From Lentimicrobium sp. (GTDB lineage Bacteria; Bacteroidota; Bacteroidia; Bacteroidales; Lentimicrobiaceae), in the NCBI GenBank assembly GCA_019429275.1, contig JAHYJC010000007.1, forward strand, positions 1 through 64,000: 64,000 bases of DNA, in the 5' to 3' direction. Position numbers and translations under genes: made by a program. Positions within the stretch are counted from its first letter, which is position 1, and each line of letters opens with the position of its first letter. Shown here piece by piece: positions 18,906-28,537 of this stretch. The notes below the pieces were generated by a model. That model saw nothing but the letters and a program-made list of their open reading frames with translations. It had not been told where the DNA came from and ran no database searches.

Positions 18906-21140
18906 TCAATCGTTTCCTTCTGCCCTGAACCTCACATAATCGATCATCAGAGGCAAATCAGAAGTATTTACACCATTTTCAATCAGATATTTACGATCGA
19001 CCGAAAAGCCTTTCAGAAATGCTTTGATGTCGCCTCCCCGCTTTTGAATGCTGCTGATATAATGCTCAGCAGCCAATTGTTTATCGCCTTTTAAAAATGC
19101 GAGATGTCCGGCATTCATATAATCGTATGCATTAGGATCCAATGCCAGCAATTGCTGATAATAGTTTTCTGCTTCTTCATTCCGGCCTAGAATCAGCAAA
19201 CACCAGGCAACCGGCCTCATGGCAATGGCTGAACCCTGATCGGCAAATTCGATACGGTAAAAGTATTCGAGAGCCTTTTCCGGATTGTTTAAATTAAGGT
19301 AACAACTTCCAATGGCAGCGGCAGTTTTCAGATTGTCGGGCTCGAAAATATCCTTTTCAAGATAGGCTTCAAGAGCGGAAGCAGTGTTGTTCATTTTCAG
19401 ATGACACTGCGCAATTTTTCCCAGCAGCCAGATCCTGTTTGTATCGAAAAGATCGGCTTTGCGATAATAGGAAATGGCTTCCTCGTACTTGCCTTTTTGT
19501 TGATAGCAATACCCGGCTTTTTCATACAACTCAGCAAAGCTTTCACCTTCTTTTTCAAGGTATTGATAAATACGAAGCGATTCATCAAAGTAATCCTGAT
19601 CAAAGTAAAATGAAGCAATTGCTTGTATTCTGTTTTTATCTTTCATCAGATGACTGAAAATCTGATTATTGTGTATCTCAAGTGGCATGGCAAAAACATC
19701 TCCGATTTCGTGGCGAAGCGGATGCAGCCTGAAAAAACGGTACAAATCCTGAATATACTGTATTACAATGCGTTTGTTTCGAAGCTGGGGATTACTCATT
19801 TCTTCTGCAATTAACTCCTCGAACTGTTCAGCTTCGGCACCAAACATCTGACCAATCATATTCTTTTGCCCATCCGGCATGTTAGCCATATTCAGAATAA
19901 AGGAAAATTTATCTGAATTGCACATATAAACCGACTTTTCGATGCCTTCGGTCAATAACCTGCGAAAGGTTTCATCTTCACTCTTCAGTGCATTGACCAC
20001 CGCATGGTGTTCCTTATAAAAAGGCATGAACCAGTTTGGCACTTCATTGAAAAAGCTGAAAGACTTAAGCATGGCAAACGCACTGAGAAAAACATCGGCA
20101 CCTTCCATCTGCATGTTGGTCAGTTCTTCAAGTTTTCTCACCAGGCCAGGCTGATTGTCAAAGTATTTTTCCCAGTCGGGATTTTTATCTGTAAACTCAT
20201 CGGGTGAAACCAGCTTATCGAGGTTCAGTTTTTCGCTGAGCTCTTCATTAAACCTGATCACATCGGGGATGATTTCGTCGCGGAATTTTTGGGTAATTTT
20301 CTCAGTGCCTTTCGAGCGAATCAATTGTATGATAACAGATTCAGCTTCTATGCCAAAACGCTCATTGTCTTTGAGTGAGTCAAGGCGATCCATAATATTT
20401 GGATATAGCATGATACGCTCATCATAAAGCGAGAATGAAATGATCAGGCCAACCAGCGCTCTTTGCGATATTCTGTAGTCATCAGAATGATAAAGATCAA
20501 TCAACAACTCAAGTTTGCGTTGGTCAAAACAGCGAAGCAAACCCAGCGTCAATGCACTCATCATCATCGATTTTTCGTACCAGGGGATCGAACTGCTTTT
20601 AAATATTCTCTGCACCTGGTTTGTATCGTCTTCGGTAAGCTTGTCGGTAAGCCACAACAAATTGAAAGCCCTTATGATGGCTTTGCGGTGTTGCATTGCT
20701 GTATCGCTTTCAGTTTCATCGTCAAAAAGCACAGTACTACGAAGCATTTCATCGAGTTCATAATCAAATGAAAGACTCATAAGGCTTTCGGCCATATCTT
20801 CGTTTTCCTGCAGCATTCCACGTTCAAGTTCCTTTTTGATTGTGGCAAGATGTGAACTGTTTCTTGACAACAAATCCATTCTAATATTGTCGGCCAGTTC
20901 ATAAACCGAAACCAGTAGTCTATTGTAAATCTGCTCACGCTGAGGATCAACAACCCCTTTAATCGTGTAACTCAGCATACTGCCATAGGTGAAACGCAAT
21001 TCACCAATTCGCACCTCGTATCCTGAATTCCCTTTCAACAGGTCAAGTTTGGAAATCTTGCCAAGCGCGTCGATGATGCGCCTTTGTTTGAGCAATTCAA
21101 CCACCCTGCCATACCATTTTTCTATTTCGCGCTGATTCAT
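18906..21140 (-). CDS. Large tetratricopeptide-repeat protein
   Basis: This 744-residue protein has no signal peptide. The first 500 residues are charged, alpha-helical and without a domain I recognise. The C-terminal part (about 505-700) contains at least four TPR units, for example YEKAGYCYQQKGKYEEAISYYRKA-like and AAIGSCYLNLNNPEKALEYFYR-like helical pairs. TPRs usually hold protein partners, so a scaffold or assembly role in the cytoplasm is likely. The downstream ArsC-like gene may be cotranscribed. Confidence 0.8.
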   Translation of the reverse strand: MNQREIEKWYGRVVELLKQRRIIDALGKISKLDLLKGNSGYEVRIGELRFTYGSMLSYTIKGVVDPQREQIYNRLLVSVYELADNIRMDLLSRNSSHLATIKKELERGMLQENEDMAESLMSLSFDYELDEMLRSTVLFDDETESDTAMQHRKAIIRAFNLLWLTDKLTEDDTNQVQRIFKSSSIPWYEKSMMMSALTLGLLRCFDQRKLELLIDLYHSDDYRISQRALVGLIISFSLYDERIMLYPNIMDRLDSLKDNERFGIEAESVIIQLIRSKGTEKITQKFRDEIIPDVIRFNEELSEKLNLDKLVSPDEFTDKNPDWEKYFDNQPGLVRKLEELTNMQMEGADVFLSAFAMLKSFSFFNEVPNWFMPFYKEHHAVVNALKSEDETFRRLLTEGIEKSVYMCNSDKFSFILNMANMPDGQKNMIGQMFGAEAEQFEELIAEEMSNPQLRNKRIVIQYIQDLYRFFRLHPLRHEIGDVFAMPLEIHNNQIFSHLMKDKNRIQAIASFYFDQDYFDESLRIYQYLEKEGESFAELYEKAGYCYQQKGKYEEAISYYRKADLFDTNRIWLLGKIAQCHLKMNNTASALEAYLEKDIFEPDNLKTAAAIGSCYLNLNNPEKALEYFYRIEFADQGSAIAMRPVAWCLLILGRNEEAENYYQQLLALDPNAYDYMNAGHLAFLKGDKQLAAEHYISSIQKRGGDIKAFLKGFSVDRKYLIENGVNTSDLPLMIDYVRFRAEGND

Positions 21141-21359
21141 ATAATTCTGTTCTTGATTCCTGACTATTCAAAAATCATGCTGCAAAGGAAAAGACTGACA
21201 CATTTGCAGCAATTGATGTCCGTTTGTGTACATTCAGGTATACACAACTGAACATTTAAAATCAATGAAAATAAATTCAATATTTTATATGCCTGTTTAT
21301 CAATATTTTATGTAATTTGGCATGATTCATGAAATTCAGGTTATTGATCAAAAACATAA

Positions 21360-23783
21360 GGTATATTTCTCAACTACTTAAAAAGTGCCCTGCGAAATTT
21401 CAACCGGAATAAGGTTTATTCACTGATTAATATTCTGGGATTATCGCTGGGAATTTCAGCTACCATTTTTATTTTGTTGTAAATAACCGATGAATTGGGA
21501 TACGACAAACACTTTGCTGAGTATAAACGGATATTCCGGGCCTAAGGTGATTTTACCATCAACAATAAGCACGACCGGTTTGCAGTGAGTTCCATAGCCA
21601 TAGAGCCTGCATTGCAGCTTGAAATACCCGAAGTTGAAATGTATTGCCGGTTTAACAGCAACGAAAACCTGAGCATCAGATACGATAATAAAGATTTCAT
21701 TGAAAAACTGGTCTGTTTTGCCGATTCTACTGCGCCGGTTATTTTCTCTTTAAAATTTTCGGCAGGAGTACCTGAAAAAGCCCTGACTCAGCCATTCACC
21801 TTAATCATGAGTGAATCGCTTGCTCAAAAATACTATGGAAACCAGCAGGCTTTTGGTAAAACTTTAATCACAGGCAATGGAAGGAGTTACCAGGTAACAG
21901 GTGTTTTTAAAGACCTTCCTGACAATACACACATGAAATTCGATATGCTTTTGTCGATGGAGTCACTGGCAACCATTGTCGAAGCTGTAAGGTTCCGAAT
22001 TATGGAACCCGGGGCTTTCTGGAATGTCAATTCATCTAACTATATCATGTTGCATCAGAACGCTGACATCAGCCAGGTACTGGGCAAATTTCCAACTGTT
22101 TATGATAAATACTTGAAAGAAATCGGTGATCAGATCAACGCAAGTTTTGATTTGATGGCTACAAGAATAGATAAAATACACCATACTTCGAAACTCGCAG
22201 CCGACTTGCCGGTCGGAAATAAAGCCTACATCTATGTTTTCGGCATTGTGGCAGTGTTCATTCTTTTACTGGCTGCCATAAACTATATGAATCTTGCTAC
22301 TGCCAGGGCAACAGCCCGTGCACGGGAAGTGGGGTTGCGTAAAGTTGTCGGTACAAACCGTGGGCAGGTAGCAAACCAGTGTCTCACCGAGAGTATTCTA
22401 TTAACATTGATTTCTTTTGTGATTTCATTAGGAATCATGCAGTTGTTGCTGCCTCTTTTCAACGAAATATCGGGGAAACAGCTTGTGTTCAGTTTTACTG
22501 AAAACCCGGGAATTTTTCTGAGTATGCTGGGCATTGCAGTGTTAACAGGAATACTGGCGGGTAAATATCCCGCTGTTATTTTGTCCTCCTTTCAACCTGC
22601 TGTTGTGCTGAAAGGGAAACTCAGAACAGGAAGTAAAGGCTCATGGCTGCGAGAAGGATTGGTAACATTTCAGCTGATGATTGCGGTGGTAATGATTACA
22701 GGAACCATTGTTATTTATAACCAGATAAACTTTATGCAAAATGCAGATGTGGGTTTCGATAAAGAAAATGTTATGGTTATTGAGGTACAGGATAAAGTTT
22801 TCAGGCGCAAAACCGAAACATTTGAAAATGAACTGCTGCTAAATCCCAATATTCTCAATGTCAGTTCGTTATTCGGAATACCGGGCGGCAGATATGGAAT
22901 TCAGGTGATGCGGGTCGAAAAAGAAGACAAAATGCAGGAATATGCGCTCAACCTTATGCCATGCGATTATGATTTTGCTGAACTGCTAAAACTTGAATTT
23001 AAAAGCGGCCGTAATTTTGGCCGTGAGATGGGCTCCGATATGCTTGAAGCAGTTATTATCAATGAAACCGCAGCCAAAACGCTGGGTTGGGGCGATGATA
23101 CTTTAGAAAAAAAATCCATCATAATTTTGAACTTGATGGAAGTGGGGGCCGAATGATGAAAGTAATAGGAGTGGTCAAAGACTTTAACTATACATCAATG
23201 CATAATAAAGTTGAACCCATCATCTTTTTCATACCGGAATTTCCAATGAATCTGCTTTACATCAGATTGAAGCCCGGTGCAGGCGAAACTACAGTTGAAT
23301 TTATCCGTGAGAAGTGGATTGAACACGGAGCAAACCGCCCGTTTGATTATTACTTCCTCGATAAAGATTATGAAAGCAAATATGCTGCAGAATCAAAGCT
23401 TAGGAAAGTATTTATCATTTTTGCCATTCTTTCCATTTTTATTGCTTTGCTCGGACTGTTTGGACTTTCTTCTTTCACCACCATGAAAAGGACTAAAGAA
23501 ATAGGAATAAGAAAAGTGCTTGGCACTTCGGTTGGTTTAATTGCAGGCATGTTTTACAAAGAATCTGTACTTCTTGTAATTGCTGCATTTGCTGTTTCAA
23601 CACCCCTTTCATGGTATTTTCTGATTAAATGGCTTGAAAATTTCGCCTGTCACCCCCCCCCTTGGATGGTTTACGTTTTTTTTGTCGGGAATGTTAGCCT
23701 TACTTGTAGCAATTCTGTCAGTAAGTTTCCACTCTTTGCGTGCAGCCGGCTACAATCCTGTTAATGCTATAAAATATGAATGA
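21360..23783 (+). pseudogene. MacB/FtsX-type ABC permease, multiply disrupted
   Basis: A full-length permease of about 800 residues can be traced through several lesions. The N-terminal SALRNFNRNKVYSLINI segment is preceded by a stop (21357-21359) and no ATG. TAA codons interrupt the frame at 21480-21482 (after ATIFILL) and 21543-21545. The frame shifts at the A8 run 23107-23114, before the NFELDGSGGRMMKVIG segment, and again at the T8 run 23676-23683, after which the normal ending NPVNAIKYE and TGA (23781-23783) is restored. Between lesions the family features are clear: the MacB-type periplasmic domain, four transmembrane regions and two AREVGLRKVVG/KEIGIRKVLG motifs. Long open stretches survive at 21585-23156 and 23153-23764, but neither is a complete transporter. 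Confidence 0.88.
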
Positions 23784-23832
23784 CGGTAATCAGGAATCAA
23801 CGGACAAGAAGCCTTACAAAACCCGGAGACTG

Positions 23833-24831
23833 TCAGAAGTCTATTGATTTGAATTGTTCAATCAAATCAACGGCTTCACTGGTATTGAGGCTTTCCATGA
23901 GCTGTGCCCGAAAAGCGGCTGCTCCATCAAATCCGCTGATATAGATCTTGAAAAACCGTTTCAAAAGACTGAAATTCTTCGAGTTCCCCCATGTATTACC
24001 GAATGAAATGATATGAGATTTTAGCAAATCCAGATTTTTATCAATTCTTCTGTCTTTTACCTGGGACGAAAAAAACCAGGGATCGGCAAAAATACCCCTA
24101 CCAACCATTGCTCCATCGGCGCCGGTCTCTGACATCAATTCCAAACCGTGAGAAATATTTCTCACATCTCCGTTGCCAATTAGTTTTATGGCCGGATTTA
24201 TCTGATTGCGTATATCAACCGCAAGTTTTACCTGATCCCACTCTGCCGGTTTTTCCGACATCATGCGCTGGGTTCTTGCGTGAAGAATAATTGCTGAAAT
24301 TCCGGTTTCCAAAAGAAATGCCACCCATTGTTCGGTTGTATGTTCTTTTATTCCGGTGCGTGTTTTAACACTTACAGGTAACCCTGAGCCTTCGCGGGTA
24401 GCCTGTATGATATCCGACACCAGTTCATTTTGTCCGATAAGTGCTGAACAACCTCCCTGTTTTACAATTTTTGCTACCGGACAACCCATATTGATATCTA
24501 TTCCATCAAAGTCATAATGATCGGAAATATATCTTGAAGCACTGTAAAACTTTTCAGGATCGGTGCCCCATATCTGAACCACAAGTTTTATATTTCCTGA
24601 ATTCAGCAATTCTCTTTCCGAATTATTTACCAACAGCCGGTGAATGACAGCTTCTCTCCCTTTTGGATGACACAAACCATCAACCGAGGTAAATTCTGTA
24701 AAAAGCAACTTTAACTTTACAGGATCGGCAACCGACAATACAATTTCCCTGAAAACTGTATCGGTAACGTCCTCCATGGGAGCCAATGCAAAAAAAGGCT
24801 GAGATAATTTTTCCCAGAAATTATTCAACAT
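23833..24831 (-). CDS. dus: tRNA-dihydrouridine synthase
   Basis: This 332-residue FMN-dependent TIM-barrel enzyme reduces uridine to dihydrouridine in tRNA. Visible motifs are the N-terminal ALAPMEDVTDTVFRE (15-29), the catalytic NMGCP (Cys117), KTRTGIKEH and HARTQ segments that contact substrate, LIGNGDV and the FMN-binding GADGAMVGRGIF. Length is typical of the family. The subfamily (A, B or C) was not decided. It sits with a TetR regulator upstream on the same strand (75 bp gap). Confidence 0.92.
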   Translation of the reverse strand: MLNNFWEKLSQPFFALAPMEDVTDTVFREIVLSVADPVKLKLLFTEFTSVDGLCHPKGREAVIHRLLVNNSERELLNSGNIKLVVQIWGTDPEKFYSASRYISDHYDFDGIDINMGCPVAKIVKQGGCSALIGQNELVSDIIQATREGSGLPVSVKTRTGIKEHTTEQWVAFLLETGISAIILHARTQRMMSEKPAEWDQVKLAVDIRNQINPAIKLIGNGDVRNISHGLELMSETGADGAMVGRGIFADPWFFSSQVKDRRIDKNLDLLKSHIISFGNTWGNSKNFSLLKRFFKIYISGFDGAAAFRAQLMESLNTSEAVDLIEQFKSIDF

Positions 24832-24906
24832 TTTGGTATTGTTGAGAATATAATAAATTGTAAATGCAAAGTATTAGTATTTCAATCTGTTGGATTACCG
24901 CCAACG

Positions 24907-25533
24907 CTAACACATTTTGTATAATTTCCTGAGTTTTTTATAGTGCATTAAGCCCTCATCGTTGGCTATGCCCCTGATAAAATTATCGATCATTACATCA
25001 TAAAGAACCCTGAACGAAAATTTTTCGGGAGGAAAGAAAGCGGGGTTCTGCAAATCAATCAGGCGGCTGATGTATAATCGTGCAAGCAATTCTATACTCA
25101 GGTCTTCGCGATAAATTCCCTGTCTGATCCCCTTTTCTATATTGATCCGGACTTTCTTAAAAATGAAATCTACCCGCTTCTCCTGATGCTTTTTATATAT
25201 TTCGGGATATAATTTTTCCAGATCCGATGTAACTGAAGGTGCGAGTTCAAGAAACCTGTCATTCATCGCCTTGCTCACTATCATTAGAATTTCAATGGCA
25301 TTGGTATCTTCAAAATTATTTTCGTCGAAAATGGATTTAAATGAGTTTCGCTCGAATTCCAGTATTTTTTCCACCAGAGATTCTTCCGTCTGAAATAAAT
25401 CACGGAGCTCATTTACCGATATATTTAAATGCATACTCAAATTGGCGATACTCAGTTGCCTGATTCCCGATTTGAGAATATATTCTCTAGCGCCGACAAG
25501 TATACTGTGAAGTTTTTTGTCCATCAAAAACAA
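24907..25533 (-). CDS. TetR/AcrR family transcriptional regulator
   Basis: This 208-residue protein has an N-terminal helix-turn-helix region (about 6-55: AREYILKSGIRQLSIANLSMHLNIS...) and an alpha-helical ligand domain. A second ATG four codons in (MDKK) is an equally good start. The target is unknown; the nearest downstream gene is dus, an unlikely target, while the divergent or upstream neighbours are a sialidase-like protein and a symporter. Confidence 0.82.
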   Translation of the reverse strand: MFLMDKKLHSILVGAREYILKSGIRQLSIANLSMHLNISVNELRDLFQTEESLVEKILEFERNSFKSIFDENNFEDTNAIEILMIVSKAMNDRFLELAPSVTSDLEKLYPEIYKKHQEKRVDFIFKKVRINIEKGIRQGIYREDLSIELLARLYISRLIDLQNPAFFPPEKFSFRVLYDVMIDNFIRGIANDEGLMHYKKLRKLYKMC

Positions 25534-25563
25534 AATAGTTTGACCTTTATTGACTTAGGTGTG

Positions 25564-25571
25564 CAAAATTA
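25564..25571 (-). promoter_or_regulatory. -7 promoter box for the TetR gene
   Basis: The minus strand reads TAATTTTG, matching the Bacteroidota TAnnTTTG element, about 30 nt before the ATG. No convincing -33 TTTG was seen at the usual distance. Confidence 0.5.
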
Positions 25572-25621
25572 AGAAAAAAACAGCCCCGTTCTTCACAGAC
25601 AAAAATCTTCCCTTATGACAA

Positions 25622-27178
25622 TCAGGGTGAGTAAACAACCTTCCGGCAATGTTTGCCTTTAGGAGTTTCGAACTCAAAAAAGTACACACCCGGAGCCAGC
25701 GGATATTCTGAAGTGTCAAGCCGTTGTGTATATTTACCGGCAGGCATATAAACATCATTGATTAAAAGCAGAAGCTTTCTGCCGGTTATATCGCAAAGCG
25801 AAAGGCTCACTTTTGCATCATCAATCAAACGATAAGAAAAAGAGATGTTCTGCGAAAACGGGTTTGGCCAGGCATTGATCTGCGCCAGCGGTTTTAATTC
25901 GGGAGGCTCAGGAATACCAACCGCCACAATATCAACAATAGCAGTGTGTATGCTAAGCTGATTGTTATTCAACCTGGTCCACACCGGCCTTACCACATCG
26001 TTGTACGCTGAAATATTGTTGTAATCACCAAAGAAAATTCCCGGATTCGGGAGAAAAGGGGATTCGCTGACCCTGAAGTTTGTAAAACTCTCACCTCCAT
26101 CATCCGACATAGCCATATAAACATCGGTCTGATTATCAGAGTAATTGCGGCGATCGTAAAAAACAAACCAAAGTTTACCTGTTGCCTGATCGAGAGCCAT
26201 CCATGTAAAAAACTGATGCTTCCCGGGAGCATCGTCATTCACCCGTTTGCGTTCACTCCATGTTTCTCCGCCATCTGTTGACTTTACAAGCCACACATCT
26301 GTGTCAAAGGGTCCGTTTCGCTGATCAGACCAGTTGATGTAGATGGTTCCGCGGTCTGGCCCATCGGTAAGATCGCAGGCAGTTACCGGAAATCCATTGG
26401 CACGCATGATGCCCGGAATATTAATATCCCAGCCTCCTGGCATATCACTGACAAAAATATCATTATCGAGCCAGGTTTCACCCCCATCAAGTGATCTGTC
26501 GAACATAATTCCTTCGGGTCCTGCCCATGCGACGTAAATCTGTCCTTCAGGTCCAACCGAAGGAACGGCTCCTTCAACGGTGTTGTCGCTGTCGATGCAA
26601 TCACCGGCAACCCTGTTCAGGCGAATGGGTTCGCTCCAGGTTTCGCCCTTGTCGGTCGATTTCGAAAACCTTATGATAGAGCTATCGTTAGGACTTGAAC
26701 TTCCGTAAACATCAAATTGAGTCCAGGTTAAATAAATGTTATTGGTTGCGGGATCAACTACTGCCCATTCCTTGTCCTGTGCTTTTGTTCCATCAACACC
26801 GATTCCGGTTCCTGGTGTCCATGAGGCCGTAAAATCATCGGTGCGTTGACATACGATCCTGTCAATCCATGAAGCTCCGGGAGGATTGGAAAGATGAAAG
26901 AAATAAAAACTTCCGGTTGTATCCACTATGATACAGGGATCGCCCCATACACCCAGCTGAGGTGAATATAACCGCTGACTTTGCCAGGTATACCCTCCGT
27001 CGGATGAATAATAATAATTGTCGATGTTTGCACCCGCCAGCATTTGGTCTGTATTCCGTGGATTTATAATGATGGAAGGTTCGTTGGGATCGCGCAAATT
27101 CCCAAGCATAACATTCAAATGTTGCGATGATGCAACTGAAGAAATGGTAACAAGAATGAGTAGAATCAATTTTTTCAT
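25622..27178 (-). CDS. Secreted sialidase-fold (BNR/Asp-box) protein with T9SS sorting domain
   Basis: This 518-residue protein has a signal peptide (about 1-19, SSVASSQ), a six-bladed-propeller-like body and a C-terminal T9SS type A domain (WPNPFSQNISF, LCDITGRKLL, KVVYSP). At least five Asp-box motifs are visible (SSDGGYTW, STDKGETW, SLDGGETW, STDGGETW, SDDGGESF). Asp boxes are structural turns and do not prove sialidase activity. The arginine triad and Tyr/Glu nucleophile of true sialidases were not identified, so this is called sialidase-like only. The T9SS tail predicts export to the cell surface. Confidence 0.82.
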   Translation of the reverse strand: MKKLILLILVTISSVASSQHLNVMLGNLRDPNEPSIIINPRNTDQMLAGANIDNYYYSSDGGYTWQSQRLYSPQLGVWGDPCIIVDTTGSFYFFHLSNPPGASWIDRIVCQRTDDFTASWTPGTGIGVDGTKAQDKEWAVVDPATNNIYLTWTQFDVYGSSSPNDSSIIRFSKSTDKGETWSEPIRLNRVAGDCIDSDNTVEGAVPSVGPEGQIYVAWAGPEGIMFDRSLDGGETWLDNDIFVSDMPGGWDINIPGIMRANGFPVTACDLTDGPDRGTIYINWSDQRNGPFDTDVWLVKSTDGGETWSERKRVNDDAPGKHQFFTWMALDQATGKLWFVFYDRRNYSDNQTDVYMAMSDDGGESFTNFRVSESPFLPNPGIFFGDYNNISAYNDVVRPVWTRLNNNQLSIHTAIVDIVAVGIPEPPELKPLAQINAWPNPFSQNISFSYRLIDDAKVSLSLCDITGRKLLLLINDVYMPAGKYTQRLDTSEYPLAPGVYFFEFETPKGKHCRKVVYSP

Positions 27179-27204
27179 TGATCAGGAATGGGTTAATTCA
27201 AATT

Positions 27205-27212
27205 CAAATATA
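27205..27212 (-). promoter_or_regulatory. -7 promoter box for the sialidase-like gene
   Basis: The minus strand reads TATATTTG 27-34 nt before the ATG, an exact TAnnTTTG match. Confidence 0.5.
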
Positions 27213-27233
27213 AGGAATTTTACAATCGGTGGC

Positions 27234-27262
27234 TTTGAAACCAATTGACTTGTGTAAGTTTG
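27234..27262 (+). promoter_or_regulatory. Promoter of the dicarboxylate/glutamate symporter gene
   Basis: TTTG (27234-27237) and TAAGTTTG (27255-27262) form a -33/-7 pair with a 17-nt spacer, a little short of the usual 19-21. The -7 box ends 37 nt before the ATG. Confidence 0.5.
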
Positions 27263-27299
27263 CAGATAGATAGTATGGATCTCAATAATCCGGGAAATC

Positions 27300-28535
27300 A
27301 TGAAAATCAGATTCAGAAAACCTGAAATGCACTGGCAGATTCTTATAGCACTTGTTGCCGGTGTTTTATTTGGCATATATCTGCCTTCACAAACCATTTG
27401 GATAAGCTGGATGGGTGATTTGTTTCTTAGGTTATTGAAAATGGTTATTATTCCTTTGATTGTGAGTTCAATCATTACCGGTGTTGCCGGGATCGGAAGC
27501 CCCGAAAACCTGGGCCGGTTAGGATTTAAGACCATTGGGTTCTATTTTTTATCGAGCTTTTTGGCTATAGTGCTGGGGCTTGGACTGGTAAACCTTATAA
27601 AACCTGGCGTCGGAGCCGACCTTTCATTTGCTGAAAAAATAGATTCGTTACCGGTTGCCAATCAATCACTCGGCCAACTCCTGCTAAATTCGATCCCCGA
27701 AAATTTCTTCAGATCACTTGGCGATGGCAATATGCTTCCGATCATTTTCTTCGCAATTATTTTTGGATTCTTCATCAATCTTATCTCTGCAAATCATCAA
27801 AAGCAGTTACACGGATTTTTTGAAGCTGTTTTTGAAGTAATGATGAAAATGACAATGGTTGTGATTAAACTTACCCCATTGGGTGTATTTGCAATCATCG
27901 CCGGCGTTATTTCAAGATATGCAGGCGATGCAAATTCAATGGCACAATTATTCTCACGGCTGGGAATTTACATGATAACTGTTTTGCTGGCTCTGATCAT
28001 TCACAGCCAGATAACAATGAATCTGATTTTGAGGGTTATCGGCAGAGTGAACCCCCTGAAGCACCTGAGAAATATGTCAATTCCATTATTGACAGCTTTT
28101 TCTACCTCCTCTTCAAGCGCAACACTTCCCTTAACCATGGAGGCAATTGAAACAAACGACGGAGTTTCAAATAAAATAACAAGTTTTACTTTACCCCTTG
28201 GAGCTACCATAAATATGGATGGCACTGCACTTTATGAATGTGTGGCGGCCATATTCATTGCTCAGGCATACGGCATAGAACTTGGCATCAGTCAGCAGTT
28301 TACCATTGTTATTACCGCGCTGCTGGCTTCGATTGGAGCTGCCGGAATACCCATGGCCGGATTGGTTATGATGACCATTGTTCTGAATGCAGTCGGACTG
28401 CCACTCGAGGGAATTGGCCTTTTGCTGGCTGTTGACCGCATACTTGATATGTTCAGGACTGCAGTAAATGTTTATGGCGATACCTGCGCAGCTGTTGTAA
28501 TTGCAAAATCGGAGGGCGAAGTACTGAATATCTGA
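27300..28535 (+). CDS. Dicarboxylate/amino acid:cation symporter (DAACS, GltP-like)
   Basis: This 411-residue membrane protein couples uptake of glutamate, aspartate or C4-dicarboxylates to sodium or protons. It has the serine-rich re-entrant loop FSTSSSSATLP (267-277), the substrate and cation site NMDGTALYE (305-313), the GIPMAG loop (349-354) and a final conserved Asp/Arg region (VDRILDMFRTAVNV). Length fits bacterial members. The stop is only 2 bp from the end of the convergent sensor kinase gene. Confidence 0.9.
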   Translation: MKIRFRKPEMHWQILIALVAGVLFGIYLPSQTIWISWMGDLFLRLLKMVIIPLIVSSIITGVAGIGSPENLGRLGFKTIGFYFLSSFLAIVLGLGLVNLIKPGVGADLSFAEKIDSLPVANQSLGQLLLNSIPENFFRSLGDGNMLPIIFFAIIFGFFINLISANHQKQLHGFFEAVFEVMMKMTMVVIKLTPLGVFAIIAGVISRYAGDANSMAQLFSRLGIYMITVLLALIIHSQITMNLILRVIGRVNPLKHLRNMSIPLLTAFSTSSSSATLPLTMEAIETNDGVSNKITSFTLPLGATINMDGTALYECVAAIFIAQAYGIELGISQQFTIVITALLASIGAAGIPMAGLVMMTIVLNAVGLPLEGIGLLLAVDRILDMFRTAVNVYGDTCAAVVIAKSEGEVLNI

Positions 28536-28537
28536 AC

